Notes under the pieces: model-generated
Databases searched by the model: none
What the model was told of the DNA's origin: nothing
What the model saw: only the letters and a program-made list of their open reading frames with translations
Made by a program: the position numbers and the translations under genes
Origin: Burkholderiales bacterium
Lineage (GTDB): Bacteria; Pseudomonadota; Gammaproteobacteria; Burkholderiales; Casimicrobiaceae
Length of the DNA stretch: 64,000 bases
Assembly: GCA_905339295.1 (NCBI GenBank)
Contig: CAJPFI010000026.1
Span: 1-64,000 of the forward strand
Direction of reading: 5' to 3'
Shown: positions 54,456-63,584 of the stretch, one piece after another
Position numbering within the stretch: the first letter of the stretch is position 1
Layout: each line of letters opens with the position of its first letter

Positions 54456-55328
54456 ATGGCGAAGGACCTTCAGACACCGTTCGACGTCGCGGTCGTCATG
54501 TTCACGAAGCGCACCGGATCGCTCGCCGACGCGGTGCGGTCGGTCTTCGCTCAGCATTTCAGCGGCCGAGTGCAGATCGTCGTCGGCGCCGACGGGCCGA
54601 CGGCGGACAGGCCGGCGCTCGCGGCGCTCGCGCGCGAGGTTCCCGAGACGATGGCGCTCACCGTCGTCGACCCCGGATACTCGACCGCGAGGTCGCGCGG
54701 CGGGATGTACGCGCCCGAGGCCGGCGGAGTGCTGCGCGCGGCGCTGACGCTGCTCGCGAACGCGCGCCACGTGGCCTACCTGTCCGAAGCCAACCGCTAC
54801 GCGCCGCATCACCTCGACCTGCTGAAGCGGGCGATCAGCGATCGCGCGTGGGCGCACGCGCTGCGCTGGTTCTCCGATGCGCGCACGGGCCAGGTCATAT
54901 GCCGGGACGAATGGGAATCGGTCGGACCCGGGCAGGGCGTCTACGCGAAGAGCGAAGGCGGGTTTGCCGCCGCCGACACGCTGCTGATCGACAAGCTCGC
55001 GTGCCACGCCGCGCTCGCCGCGTGGACGGAGGCGGACGCGAAGGGGCGCGGCGAGGACCGGCGCTTCTTCCGCGCGATCCGCGCGCTCCCGCACGCGGTC
55101 ACCGGCGAGCCATCGGTGTACGCCGGCATCGACGTCGCGCAGCAGCACCCGTTCATGCTCGCGCAGTTCCGCGCCCACGGCGTCATTCTCGAGCGCTTCG
55201 TCAAGCTCACGCCCGAGCTCGAGGCGGAGGTGGCGCGCGCGGCCGAGGCGCAGCGCGCCTATGCCGAGGGCGTGCGCGGCAGGATGTCCTTCGGGGGCGT
55301 CGAGTTCGGCATCAAGCGGGACAAGTGA
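54456..55328 (+). CDS. Glycosyltransferase-like protein with altered metal motif
   Basis: A 290-residue GT-A-like protein. The N-terminus FDVAVVMFTKRTGSLADAV with VQIVVGADGP is the family 2 nucleotide-sugar start. The place where a DDDN-type acidic motif is expected reads YLSEANRYAPHHLDLLKRAI, with the Asp residues replaced (Ser-Glu-Ala-Asn). The later half (QQHPFMLAQFRAHGVILERF) is intact. It may have lost metal-dependent activity, or use another mode. It starts 14 bp after polA with GGGAGG at the right distance, so it is likely in the polA transcript. No signal or membrane segment. Family assignment is by fold pattern only. Confidence 0.7.
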   Translation: MAKDLQTPFDVAVVMFTKRTGSLADAVRSVFAQHFSGRVQIVVGADGPTADRPALAALAREVPETMALTVVDPGYSTARSRGGMYAPEAGGVLRAALTLLANARHVAYLSEANRYAPHHLDLLKRAISDRAWAHALRWFSDARTGQVICRDEWESVGPGQGVYAKSEGGFAAADTLLIDKLACHAALAAWTEADAKGRGEDRRFFRAIRALPHAVTGEPSVYAGIDVAQQHPFMLAQFRAHGVILERFVKLTPELEAEVARAAEAQRAYAEGVRGRMSFGGVEFGIKRDK

Positions 55329-55422
55329 CGCCCGGGCAGCGAGACGGCCGGGCGCCGGCCGCAGGCCGATGGACGCAGGCCGGTCGCCAGGCGCCCACGC
55401 CGGCGAGATCCCGCCTGCCGGC

Positions 55423-56250
55423 CTACGCGTCGAAGGTCTCGCGCCAGCTCGCGAACCAGCTGCCCGCCATCACCGGCGCGAGCACGATCCATCCCAGCCC
55501 GAACGGAATCGACGCGACGATCGCCAGCCCGATGAAGATCAGGCCGTAGATCAGCGTCGCGCCGAAGTTCTGCCAGCACGCGCGGAAGCTCTTCTTCAGC
55601 GCGGCGATCGGCTCGTCGCCGTTCAGCGCGACGAGCGCCGGCGTGAACCAGTAGGCCATCGCGATCAGCGCCGACGCCACGATCGCGATCGGCGCGATGA
55701 CGAGCGCGCTGAGCCCGAGCGACCCCAGGACCGCCAGGCCCATCTGCGACGGGTCGGCCGAGAGCGCCGAGAACAGCCCCGCGCCGCCGGCGACGCCGAG
55801 GACCAGGGCGATGACGGCGATCCAGATCACGAACGTCGCCGCGAGGCAGATCAGGCCGACGATGAACAGCGGCATGAACCGGTTGCCGGTGAATCCCTCG
55901 AACAGGTGACCGATGGCGAGCGGCCTGCCCTTGGCGAGCGCGTGGCAGCCGAGCGCGATACCGCCGCCGAAGATCGGAGCGAGTACGGTCTGCGCGAGGT
56001 TGCCGAGGATCGGAACGAACGCGAGCGCGATCATGATCAGGATCAGGATCACGGCGATGCCGATCCACGTTCCCGGCGCGGCCATGAAGACCTGCCAGCC
56101 CTCGCTCCACCATGCGGCGCCCTGTCCCGCGGGGAGCCGGCGCGGGTCGCGGAGGCCGGGTCCCGCCGGCGCGCCGTGGCCGGACGACGGCGTCGAAGGC
56201 TGCGTCGGCAGCCGAGGCTTCGCCGATCCCGGTTGCGTGATCTCGTCCAT
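55423..56250 (-). CDS. BPSS1780 family membrane protein, second copy
   Basis: A 275-residue protein with a 45-residue Pro/Gly-rich cytoplasmic N-terminus, then SEGWQVFMAAPGTWIGI and about six hydrophobic segments (VILILIMIALAFVPILG, FIVGLICLAATFVIWIAVI, ATLIYGLIFIGLAIVASIP). FEGFTGNRFMPLF matches the family feature FxGF after the second segment pair. Function unknown. ATG 56250 is used; the upstream frame is Arg-rich. It is convergent with the polA-linked glycosyltransferase-like gene and divergent from the DedA-rhodanese gene. Confidence 0.78.
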   Translation of the reverse strand: MDEITQPGSAKPRLPTQPSTPSSGHGAPAGPGLRDPRRLPAGQGAAWWSEGWQVFMAAPGTWIGIAVILILIMIALAFVPILGNLAQTVLAPIFGGGIALGCHALAKGRPLAIGHLFEGFTGNRFMPLFIVGLICLAATFVIWIAVIALVLGVAGGAGLFSALSADPSQMGLAVLGSLGLSALVIAPIAIVASALIAMAYWFTPALVALNGDEPIAALKKSFRACWQNFGATLIYGLIFIGLAIVASIPFGLGWIVLAPVMAGSWFASWRETFDA

Positions 56251-56404
56251 GGTTCGCCTCCCCGCGAAACGATTACGGTAGCACGTGCCGCGGCGCCTCG
56301 GACCGCGACCGCCGGCCGTCCTCGGCCGTTCGCGGGGGTTGCGCCGCCACCGCCGCGCCCCCACTCTGCGTCCTCCGGCCCACAGTATCCCCGACGCCCC
56401 CCGC

Positions 56405-57373
56405 ATGGATGCCCTCACCGCTTCCCTCGTCGAGCATGGCGTGCCCCTCGTCGGACTCAACGTCCTGCTGCAGCAGCTCGGCCTGCCGATCCCCGCGGTC
56501 CCGACGATGATCGTCGCCGGCGCGATGGCGGCGACGTCGGGGCTGTCCGCGCCGGGCGTGTTCTCGATCTCCGTCCTCGCGTCCGTGGTCGCCGACCTCC
56601 TCTGGTTCCTGGCCGGCCGGCGCTACGGCTACCGCGTGCTCAAGTTCCTGTGCCGGGTGTCGCTGTCGCCGGATGCGTGCGTACGCCAGACCGAGGGCAT
56701 CTTCGAGCGCTACGGCTTTTTCTCGGTGGTCGTGTCGAAGTTCGTCCCGGGCTTCTCGACGGTCGCGCCGCCGATCGCCGGTGCGCTCGACATGGGACTC
56801 GGCGCGTTCCTCGGCGCGGCGTTCGCGAGCGCGGCGCTGTGGGTCGGCGCGGCGATGGGCGCGGGATGGCTGTTCAGCGCGCAGGTCGACTGGCTCCTCG
56901 CCTGGATGGGCGCCAACGCGGCGCTGGCGGCCACGCTCGTGGGCGCGCTGCTCGCGGCGTACGTCCTGTACAAGGCGTGGCAGCGCTGGCGGCTCGCGCG
57001 CTTCGTCGCCGCGTCACGGATCACGGTCGACGAGCTGGCGTCGATGCTCGACACCGAGGCGCCGCCGCACCTCGTCGACATCGGGTCGAACCTGGCGCAC
57101 GGCCATCGGCCGCACATCCCGGGAGCGGTGCTGCTCGACCTGGACGAGATCGACGCCCGCGCCGACGAGTTCCCGTCGGACCGCGACATCGTTCTCTATT
57201 GCGCGTGCCCGAACGAGGCGTCCGCGCGGCGCGCCGCGCAGATCCTGCTCGCGCGCGGCTTCAAGCGGGCGCGCCCGCTCGCCGGCGGGCTCGACGCGTG
57301 GATCGCGTCGGGACGCGACGTTACGCACCCGGCGACGACGGTCGTCATCGAGCGTCCGAAGCGCGCGGCTTAG
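56405..57373 (+). CDS. DedA family membrane protein fused to a rhodanese domain
   Basis: A 322-residue fusion. Residues about 1-200 are a DedA/SNARE-associated membrane domain: LLQQLGLPIPAVPTMIVAG, YGFFSVVVSKFVPGFSTVAPPIAG and re-entrant-type hydrophobic segments. Residues about 210-310 are a rhodanese-like domain (LVDIGSNLAHGHRPHIPGAV, IVLYCACPNEASARRAA), with Cys in the active-site loop; ARGFKRARPLAGGLDAWIASG closes it. DedA proteins are flippase-like lipid transporters; the rhodanese part would face the cytoplasm and may carry persulfide or act as a regulatory domain. A perfect hairpin (57377-57407) follows the stop. Confidence 0.88.
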   Translation: MDALTASLVEHGVPLVGLNVLLQQLGLPIPAVPTMIVAGAMAATSGLSAPGVFSISVLASVVADLLWFLAGRRYGYRVLKFLCRVSLSPDACVRQTEGIFERYGFFSVVVSKFVPGFSTVAPPIAGALDMGLGAFLGAAFASAALWVGAAMGAGWLFSAQVDWLLAWMGANAALAATLVGALLAAYVLYKAWQRWRLARFVAASRITVDELASMLDTEAPPHLVDIGSNLAHGHRPHIPGAVLLDLDEIDARADEFPSDRDIVLYCACPNEASARRAAQILLARGFKRARPLAGGLDAWIASGRDVTHPATTVVIERPKRAA

Positions 57374-57376
57374 GGC

Positions 57377-57407
57377 CGGACCCTGCTCGGTGTTGGAGCA
57401 GGGTCCG
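57377..57407. terminator. Hairpin between convergent genes (possible bidirectional terminator or REP)
   Basis: CGGACCCTGCTC and GAGCAGGGTCCG form a perfect 12-bp stem around the 7-base loop GGTGTTG. It sits between the DedA-rhodanese stop (57373) and the GNAT stop (57421). There is no long T-run, so it may instead be a repeat element. Confidence 0.6.
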
Positions 57408-57420
57408 ATTCCGCGTCCCG

Positions 57421-57984
57421 CTAATGCAGCGGGCGTCGGGGGCGCGCGGCGCGCGGGGTGTCGGGCGGGAGCGGGGCGACGCGCACGAACCACGTCTCGC
57501 GGTCGGTCTCGCGCGTCGCGGTGAACCCGTGTTCGGCGAGCAGGTGCGCGAGCGCCCCGGCGGAGCGCGCCGAGCGGCGGACGCGCATGACCTTCGTCCT
57601 GCGGCCGGTCGACGTCGAGAACAGCGCCTGGAGCATCGCGCGGCCATGTCCCTTGCCGCGAAGGTGCGCCTCGAGACCCGCGAGCCACAGCTCGTAGCCG
57701 TCGTCGACGGCACGGAACAGGCCGAAGCCGACCGGCGCCTCGCTGCTGCCGGTCTCGTCCGCCCAGTAGACGTAGCCGGGAACGGCGACCGTGCGCACGG
57801 TGCCCGACGCATGATCCTCGACGACGAAATAGCCGGTCTTGAGCGCTTGGCGCAGTTCGCCGAAGAAGCGCGTGGCGGCGGGGGAGTCCCAGCCGAGCGC
57901 CGGGTCGAACGCGCCGTCGCGCGCGGCGTCGCGGATCAGCGAACGCAGCAGCGCCAGGTGGCCGATATGGGCAGGACGGAGCAT
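57421..57984 (-). CDS. GNAT family N-acetyltransferase
   Basis: A 187-residue protein with the GNAT fold: LRPAHIGHLALLRSLIRDAA at the start, GYELWLAGLEAHLRGKGHGRAML as the acetyl-CoA loop (Arg/Gly-x-Gly-x-Ala pattern) and SAGALAHLLAEHGFT near the end. The substrate is unknown. Arg/Pro-rich C-terminal residues are an unusual tail. It is transcribed toward the DedA-rhodanese gene and ends at the shared hairpin. Confidence 0.82.
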   Translation of the reverse strand: MLRPAHIGHLALLRSLIRDAARDGAFDPALGWDSPAATRFFGELRQALKTGYFVVEDHASGTVRTVAVPGYVYWADETGSSEAPVGFGLFRAVDDGYELWLAGLEAHLRGKGHGRAMLQALFSTSTGRRTKVMRVRRSARSAGALAHLLAEHGFTATRETDRETWFVRVAPLPPDTPRAARPRRPLH

Positions 57985-58183
57985 GGGCTCTCGCGACGGA
58001 GTCTCATGATGTGAACGCTAGCGCACGCTGCGCCGTCGCGGGGGGGCCGGCTTACAGGATGTTGACTTTGCCGGACGGACGGTAGGGAGCCCGTTCGGGG
58101 GTGGGTCCACCCCCGTGGCGTCGTCGCCCGGCGCCCGGTGCGCAGGCGAGGGCCGCATGTCGAGGGACGGCCCATGCCGCCGC
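57985..58183. other. Gap between GNAT and the groESL promoter, no gene
   Basis: About 200 bp of GC-rich sequence with no supported gene. It holds the GNAT upstream region on the minus strand and leads to the groESL promoter. Frames here are short or overlap the known genes. Confidence 0.6.
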
Positions 58184-58212
58184 TTGATTTGTCTCCGGTA
58201 TCTCTCTATCAT
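58184..58212 (+). promoter_or_regulatory. groESL sigma70-type promoter
   Basis: TTGATT (58184-58189), 17-base spacer, TATCAT (58207-58212). The -10 overlaps the first base of CIRCE, and initiation falls inside CIRCE. The sequence CTTGAT could also serve a heat-shock sigma factor, but the -10 fits sigma70 better. Confidence 0.75.
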
Positions 58213-58238
58213 TAGCACTCGTTGCGCTCGAGTGCTAA
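58212..58238. promoter_or_regulatory. CIRCE operator (HrcA binding site)
   Basis: TTAGCACTC - 9 bases - GAGTGCTAA is an exact match to the CIRCE inverted repeat. HrcA, encoded elsewhere, would repress groESL here in the absence of heat stress. Confidence 0.97.
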
Positions 58239-58345
58239 CAACGCCCGAGTGCTCGCGTCGGCAGCCCCTCCCAGCGTTCCGGGCCGGCCAGGCTGCGGCA
58301 ACCCAATGATTTTCCAATAATCTCTGTCAGGAGTGGGTACTTACT

Positions 58346-58633
58346 ATGAAGCTTCGTCCCTTGCATGACCGGATCATCGTCAAGCGGCTGGAAGAAGAAC
58401 GCAAAACCGCCGGCGGCATCGTGATCCCGGACACCGCCGCCGAGAAGCCGTCGATGGGCCAGGTCGTCGCGGCCGGACCCGGCAAGACCGACGACAACGG
58501 CAAGCTCGTCCCGATGGGCGTCAAGGTCGGCGAGAAGATCCTCTTCGGCAAGTATTCCGGCCAGGAATTCAAGATGGACGGCGCCGACTACCTGCACATG
58601 CGGGAAGACGACGTCATCGGCGTCGTCCCCTGA
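58346..58633 (+). CDS. groES: Co-chaperonin GroES
   Basis: A 95-residue 10-kDa chaperonin: [17 protein letters not shown], the mobile loop [23 protein letters not shown]-type [19 protein letters not shown], and [10 protein letters not shown] at the end. It caps GroEL during protein folding. ATG 58346 is about 12 bases after AGGAG. The leader from the CIRCE start is around 125 bases. groEL begins 39 bp after its stop; the two form one operon. Confidence 0.98.
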   Translation: MKLRPLHDRIIVKRLEEERKTAGGIVIPDTAAEKPSMGQVVAAGPGKTDDNGKLVPMGVKVGEKILFGKYSGQEFKMDGADYLHMREDDVIGVVP

Positions 58634-60316
<1,683 letters not shown>

Positions 60317-60381
60317 CCCGGGGAACAGGGATCAGAGGTCAGGGATCGGCAACCCCGACCCGCGACTCCCGGCACCCATGG

Positions 60382-60410
60382 AAGCCCGGCCTTGTGCCGG
60401 GCTTTCTTTT
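60382..60410 (+). terminator. Rho-independent terminator of groESL
   Basis: AAGCCCGGC (60382-60390) pairs with GCCGGGCTT (60396-60404) around CTTGT, followed by TCTTTT. A classic intrinsic terminator. Confidence 0.88.
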
Positions 60411-60622
60411 CGTCGGGGCCGCGCCGTGGGCCGAGCTGCAAGGCTGCGAGCACGTCCGTGCGGTGGTGGGTCCGGCTTCGGCCGGACGCACTACGGCCAA
60501 GCGTCGACCTGTCAGGCTGACGCCCGACACGCGGGCGCTCGCCTCGATTGCCGTGGCACCGGTCCACTGCGCCGCAGCCGGTCGCTGTGGCACCATCCGC
60601 CTCCGGGGCCGCCGTCACCCTC
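60411..60622. other. Gap between groESL terminator and the ABC operon
   Basis: No gene. At 60471-60486 TCCGGC-TTCG-GCCGGA is a hairpin with a TTCG loop, flanked by GTGGG and CGCAC. It resembles the palindromes of the array at the window start. No convincing promoter could be picked for the ABC operon. Confidence 0.6.
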
Positions 60623-61657
60623 ATGGGGCGTCCACCGCCGCCCGCCGTGCTCCGCTTCCTCGCCACCCGCCTGTCGCTCGTCGTCCCGACCTTCATCGGG
60701 ATGACGCTGCTCGCATTCTTCCTGATCCGGCTGGTTCCCGGCGACCCGATCGAGACGATGGCGGGCGAGCGCGGCATCGACGCCGCGCGTCATGAGGCGC
60801 TGAAGAAGGAGTACGGCCTCGACCGTCCGGTGCTCGTCCAGTACGGGATCTACGTCGGCCGGGTGCTGCACGGCGATCTCGGCAAGTCGATGATCACGCA
60901 GGAGCCGGTCGTGCGCGAGTTCATCGCGCTGTTCCCCGCGACGATCGAGCTCGCGGTGTGCGCCATCCTCTTCGCGCTGGTGCTGGGCATTCCCGCGGGC
61001 ATGATCGCGGCGGTGCGCCGCAACACCGTGTTCGACCACGGCGTGATGGGCGTCTCGCTCACCGGCTACTCGATGCCGATCTTCTGGTGGGGGCTCCTTC
61101 TGATCCTGCTGTTCTCGGTGCAGCTCGGGCTCACGCCGGTGTCGGGACGCATCGAGGCCCGCTATTTCGTCGAGCCGGTGACCGGCTTCCTCACCATCGA
61201 CTCGCTGCTGTCGGACGAGGCGGGCGCGTTCCGCTCGACGCTGTCGCACCTGATCCTGCCGACGATCGTGCTCGGCACCAATCCGCTCGCGACCATCGCG
61301 CGGATGACGCGCTCGGCGATGCTCGAGGTGCTGGGCGAGGACTACATCCGCACCGCGCGCGCGAAGGGGCTGCCGCGCTGGCGCGTGATCGCGCTGCACG
61401 CGTTCCGCAACGCGCTGATCCCGGTCGTCACCGTGATCGGCCTGCAGGTCGGCGTGCTGTTCACCGGCGCGATCCTGACCGAGACGATCTTCTCGTGGCC
61501 GGGCGTCGGCAAGTGGATGATCGAGGCGATCAACCGTCGCGACTACCCGGTGCTGCAGGGCGGCCTGCTGCTGCTGGGCGTCGTCGTCATGATGGTCAAC
61601 CTGCTGGTCGACCTCGCGTACGGCATCATCAACCCGCGCATCCGGCACGCCCGATGA
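60623..61657 (+). CDS. ABC transporter permease, DppB/OppB type
   Basis: A 344-residue inner-membrane permease of the peptide/nickel ABC family. It starts with RFLATRLSLVVPTFIGMTLLAFFLIRLVPGDP, the first membrane helix with the family LxPGDP motif (given here as LVPGDP), has about six helices, and the EAA-type loop (YIRTARAKGLPRWRVIALHAFRNALIP) that contacts the ATPase. ATG 60623 is used because upstream frame residues are not hydrophobic. The stop overlaps the next start (ATGA). No substrate-binding protein gene precedes it, so specificity (dipeptide, oligopeptide or other) is unknown. Confidence 0.9.
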   Translation: MGRPPPPAVLRFLATRLSLVVPTFIGMTLLAFFLIRLVPGDPIETMAGERGIDAARHEALKKEYGLDRPVLVQYGIYVGRVLHGDLGKSMITQEPVVREFIALFPATIELAVCAILFALVLGIPAGMIAAVRRNTVFDHGVMGVSLTGYSMPIFWWGLLLILLFSVQLGLTPVSGRIEARYFVEPVTGFLTIDSLLSDEAGAFRSTLSHLILPTIVLGTNPLATIARMTRSAMLEVLGEDYIRTARAKGLPRWRVIALHAFRNALIPVVTVIGLQVGVLFTGAILTETIFSWPGVGKWMIEAINRRDYPVLQGGLLLLGVVVMMVNLLVDLAYGIINPRIRHAR

Positions 61658-62559
61658 TGCCCGCCGCGACGCCGTCCGACGCCGCCGCTCCCGACGCGCC
61701 ACCGGGGCCGTGGCGCGAATTCTGGGGCTATTTCAGCGCGAACCGCGGCGCGGTCGCCGGCCTGGCGATCGTGGTCGCCGTGCTTTCGCTCGCCGCGTTC
61801 GCGAACGTCCTCGCGCCCTATCCGCCGGAGCTCACCAACAACGCGGTGTTCCTGAAGCCGCCGGCCTGGCAGGAGGGCGGGTCGTGGGCCTACCCGCTCG
61901 GCACCGACGCGATCGGCCGCGACATGCTCTCGCGCCTGATCCACGGCGCGCGCCTGTCGCTGCTGATCGGCATCGCGGTCGTCGCGCTGTCGATCGTCGT
62001 CGGCATCGTCCTCGGGCTCGTGGCCGGCTATTTCCGCGGCGTGACCGAGATCGCGATCATGCGGCTGATGGACATCATCCTGACGCTGCCCTCGCTGCTG
62101 CTCGCCATCGTCATCGTCGCGATCCTCGGGCCGGGCCTGATGAACGCGATGCTGGCGGTCGCCGTGGTCGTGCTGCCGCACTACGTGCGCATCACGCGCG
62201 CCTCTGTGATCGCCGAGATGTCGAAGGACTACGTGACCGCGGCGCGCGCCGGCGGCGCCGGCCGCATCCGGCTGATGGTGAACGAAGTGCTGCCCAATTG
62301 CGCCGCGCCGCTGATCGTGCAGGCGACGCTCGGCGTGTCGACCGCGATCCTCGACGCGGCGGCGCTGGGGTTTCTCGGTCTCGGCGCGCAGCCGCCGTTG
62401 CCGGAGTGGGGCACGATGCTCGCCGACGCGCGCGAGTTCGTGCTGCGCGCCTGGTGGGTCGTGACGTTTCCCGGCCTGATGATCCTGGTCACGGTGCTGG
62501 CGTTCAACCTGCTCGGCGACGGGCTGCGCGACGCGCTCGATCCGAAGCTCAAGCGGTAG
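61654..62559 (+). CDS. ABC transporter permease, DppC/OppC type
   Basis: A 301-residue partner permease. An N-terminal cytoplasmic segment is followed by a first helix (AVAGLAIVVAVLSLAAFANVLAPYPPE), the DAIGRDMLSRLIHGARLSL region typical of DppC, and the EAA-like loop YVTAARAGGAGRIRLMVNEVLPN. It pairs with the upstream permease to form the membrane pore. It starts at ATG 61654, overlapping the dppB-like stop, and ends five bases before the next ATG. Confidence 0.9.
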   Translation: MMPAATPSDAAAPDAPPGPWREFWGYFSANRGAVAGLAIVVAVLSLAAFANVLAPYPPELTNNAVFLKPPAWQEGGSWAYPLGTDAIGRDMLSRLIHGARLSLLIGIAVVALSIVVGIVLGLVAGYFRGVTEIAIMRLMDIILTLPSLLLAIVIVAILGPGLMNAMLAVAVVVLPHYVRITRASVIAEMSKDYVTAARAGGAGRIRLMVNEVLPNCAAPLIVQATLGVSTAILDAAALGFLGLGAQPPLPEWGTMLADAREFVLRAWWVVTFPGLMILVTVLAFNLLGDGLRDALDPKLKR

Positions 62560-62564
62560 CGGCC

Positions 62565-63584
62565 ATGCCCCTGCTCGAGATCGAGGACCTCCACGTCGAC
62601 TTCCCGTCGCAGGGCCGCGGCGTGCTGCGCGCCGTCGAAGGCGTGAGCCTGGCGCTCGACGAGGGCGACGTCCTCGGCATCGTGGGCGAATCGGGGTCCG
62701 GCAAGAGCGTGACGATGCTCGCGCTGATGGGGCTGGTCGCCGCGCCGGGGCGCGTGCGCGCGAAGCGCCTCGCCTTCGCGGGCCGCGACCTGCTGCGCGC
62801 GAGCGACAAGGAGCGCCGCTCGATCGTCGGCCGCGACGTCGCGATGATCTTCCAGGAACCGACGACCAGCCTCAACCCGTGCTTCACGATCGGCTTTCAG
62901 CTCACCGAGACGCTGCGGCTGCACCTCGGGATGGACGCAGGGGCCGCGCGCCACCGTGCCGTGGAGCTGCTCGAGCAGGTCGGCATTCCCGCGGCCGCGA
63001 GCCGGCTGCGCGACTTCCCGCACCAGATGTCCGGCGGCATGAACCAGCGCGTGATGATCGCGATGGCGATCGCGTGCAATCCCAGGCTGCTCATCGCCGA
63101 CGAGCCGACGACCGCGCTCGACGTGACGATCCAGGCGCAGATCCTCGATCTCCTGCGCGACCTGCAACGCTCGCGCGGCATGGCGCTCGTGCTGGTCACG
63201 CACAACATGGGCGTGGTCGCCGACATGGCTCGGCGCGTCGCGGTGATGTATGCGGGACAGGTGATGGAAGAGCGCGCCGCCGACGAGCTGTTCAACGCGC
63301 CGCAGCACCCGTACACGGCGGCGTTGCTCGCCGCGATGCCCGAGCGCAGCACGGGCCGCTCGCGCCTCGCGACCATCCCCGGTGTCGTGCCCGGGCTCTA
63401 CGATCGCCCTGCGGGCTGCCTGTTCGCGCCGCGCTGCGCCGACGCGACGCGGCGCTGCGTCGCCGAGCGTCCGGCGCTGCGCCCGTGGGAGCAGGGGAGC
63501 GTTCGCTGCCACTACCCGACGGGCGACCCGCAGCGCGACCCGGCGCGCATGCGCGACGGGCCCGTGTCGAGCGTCGAGGCATGA
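62565..63584 (+). CDS. ABC transporter ATP-binding protein, DppD/OppD type
   Basis: A 339-residue ATPase: Walker A GESGSGKSVTM, Q-loop IFQEPTTSLNP, signature MSGGMNQRVMIAMAI (usual LSGGMRQR), Walker B LLIADEPTTALD, H-loop VTHNMG. The C-terminal extension has Cys residues (FAPRCADATRRCVAERP) as in OppD/DppD, which may bind an iron-sulfur cluster. It energises the DppB/DppC-like pair. Its stop overlaps the start of the next gene (ATGA). Confidence 0.92.
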   Translation: MPLLEIEDLHVDFPSQGRGVLRAVEGVSLALDEGDVLGIVGESGSGKSVTMLALMGLVAAPGRVRAKRLAFAGRDLLRASDKERRSIVGRDVAMIFQEPTTSLNPCFTIGFQLTETLRLHLGMDAGAARHRAVELLEQVGIPAAASRLRDFPHQMSGGMNQRVMIAMAIACNPRLLIADEPTTALDVTIQAQILDLLRDLQRSRGMALVLVTHNMGVVADMARRVAVMYAGQVMEERAADELFNAPQHPYTAALLAAMPERSTGRSRLATIPGVVPGLYDRPAGCLFAPRCADATRRCVAERPALRPWEQGSVRCHYPTGDPQRDPARMRDGPVSSVEA

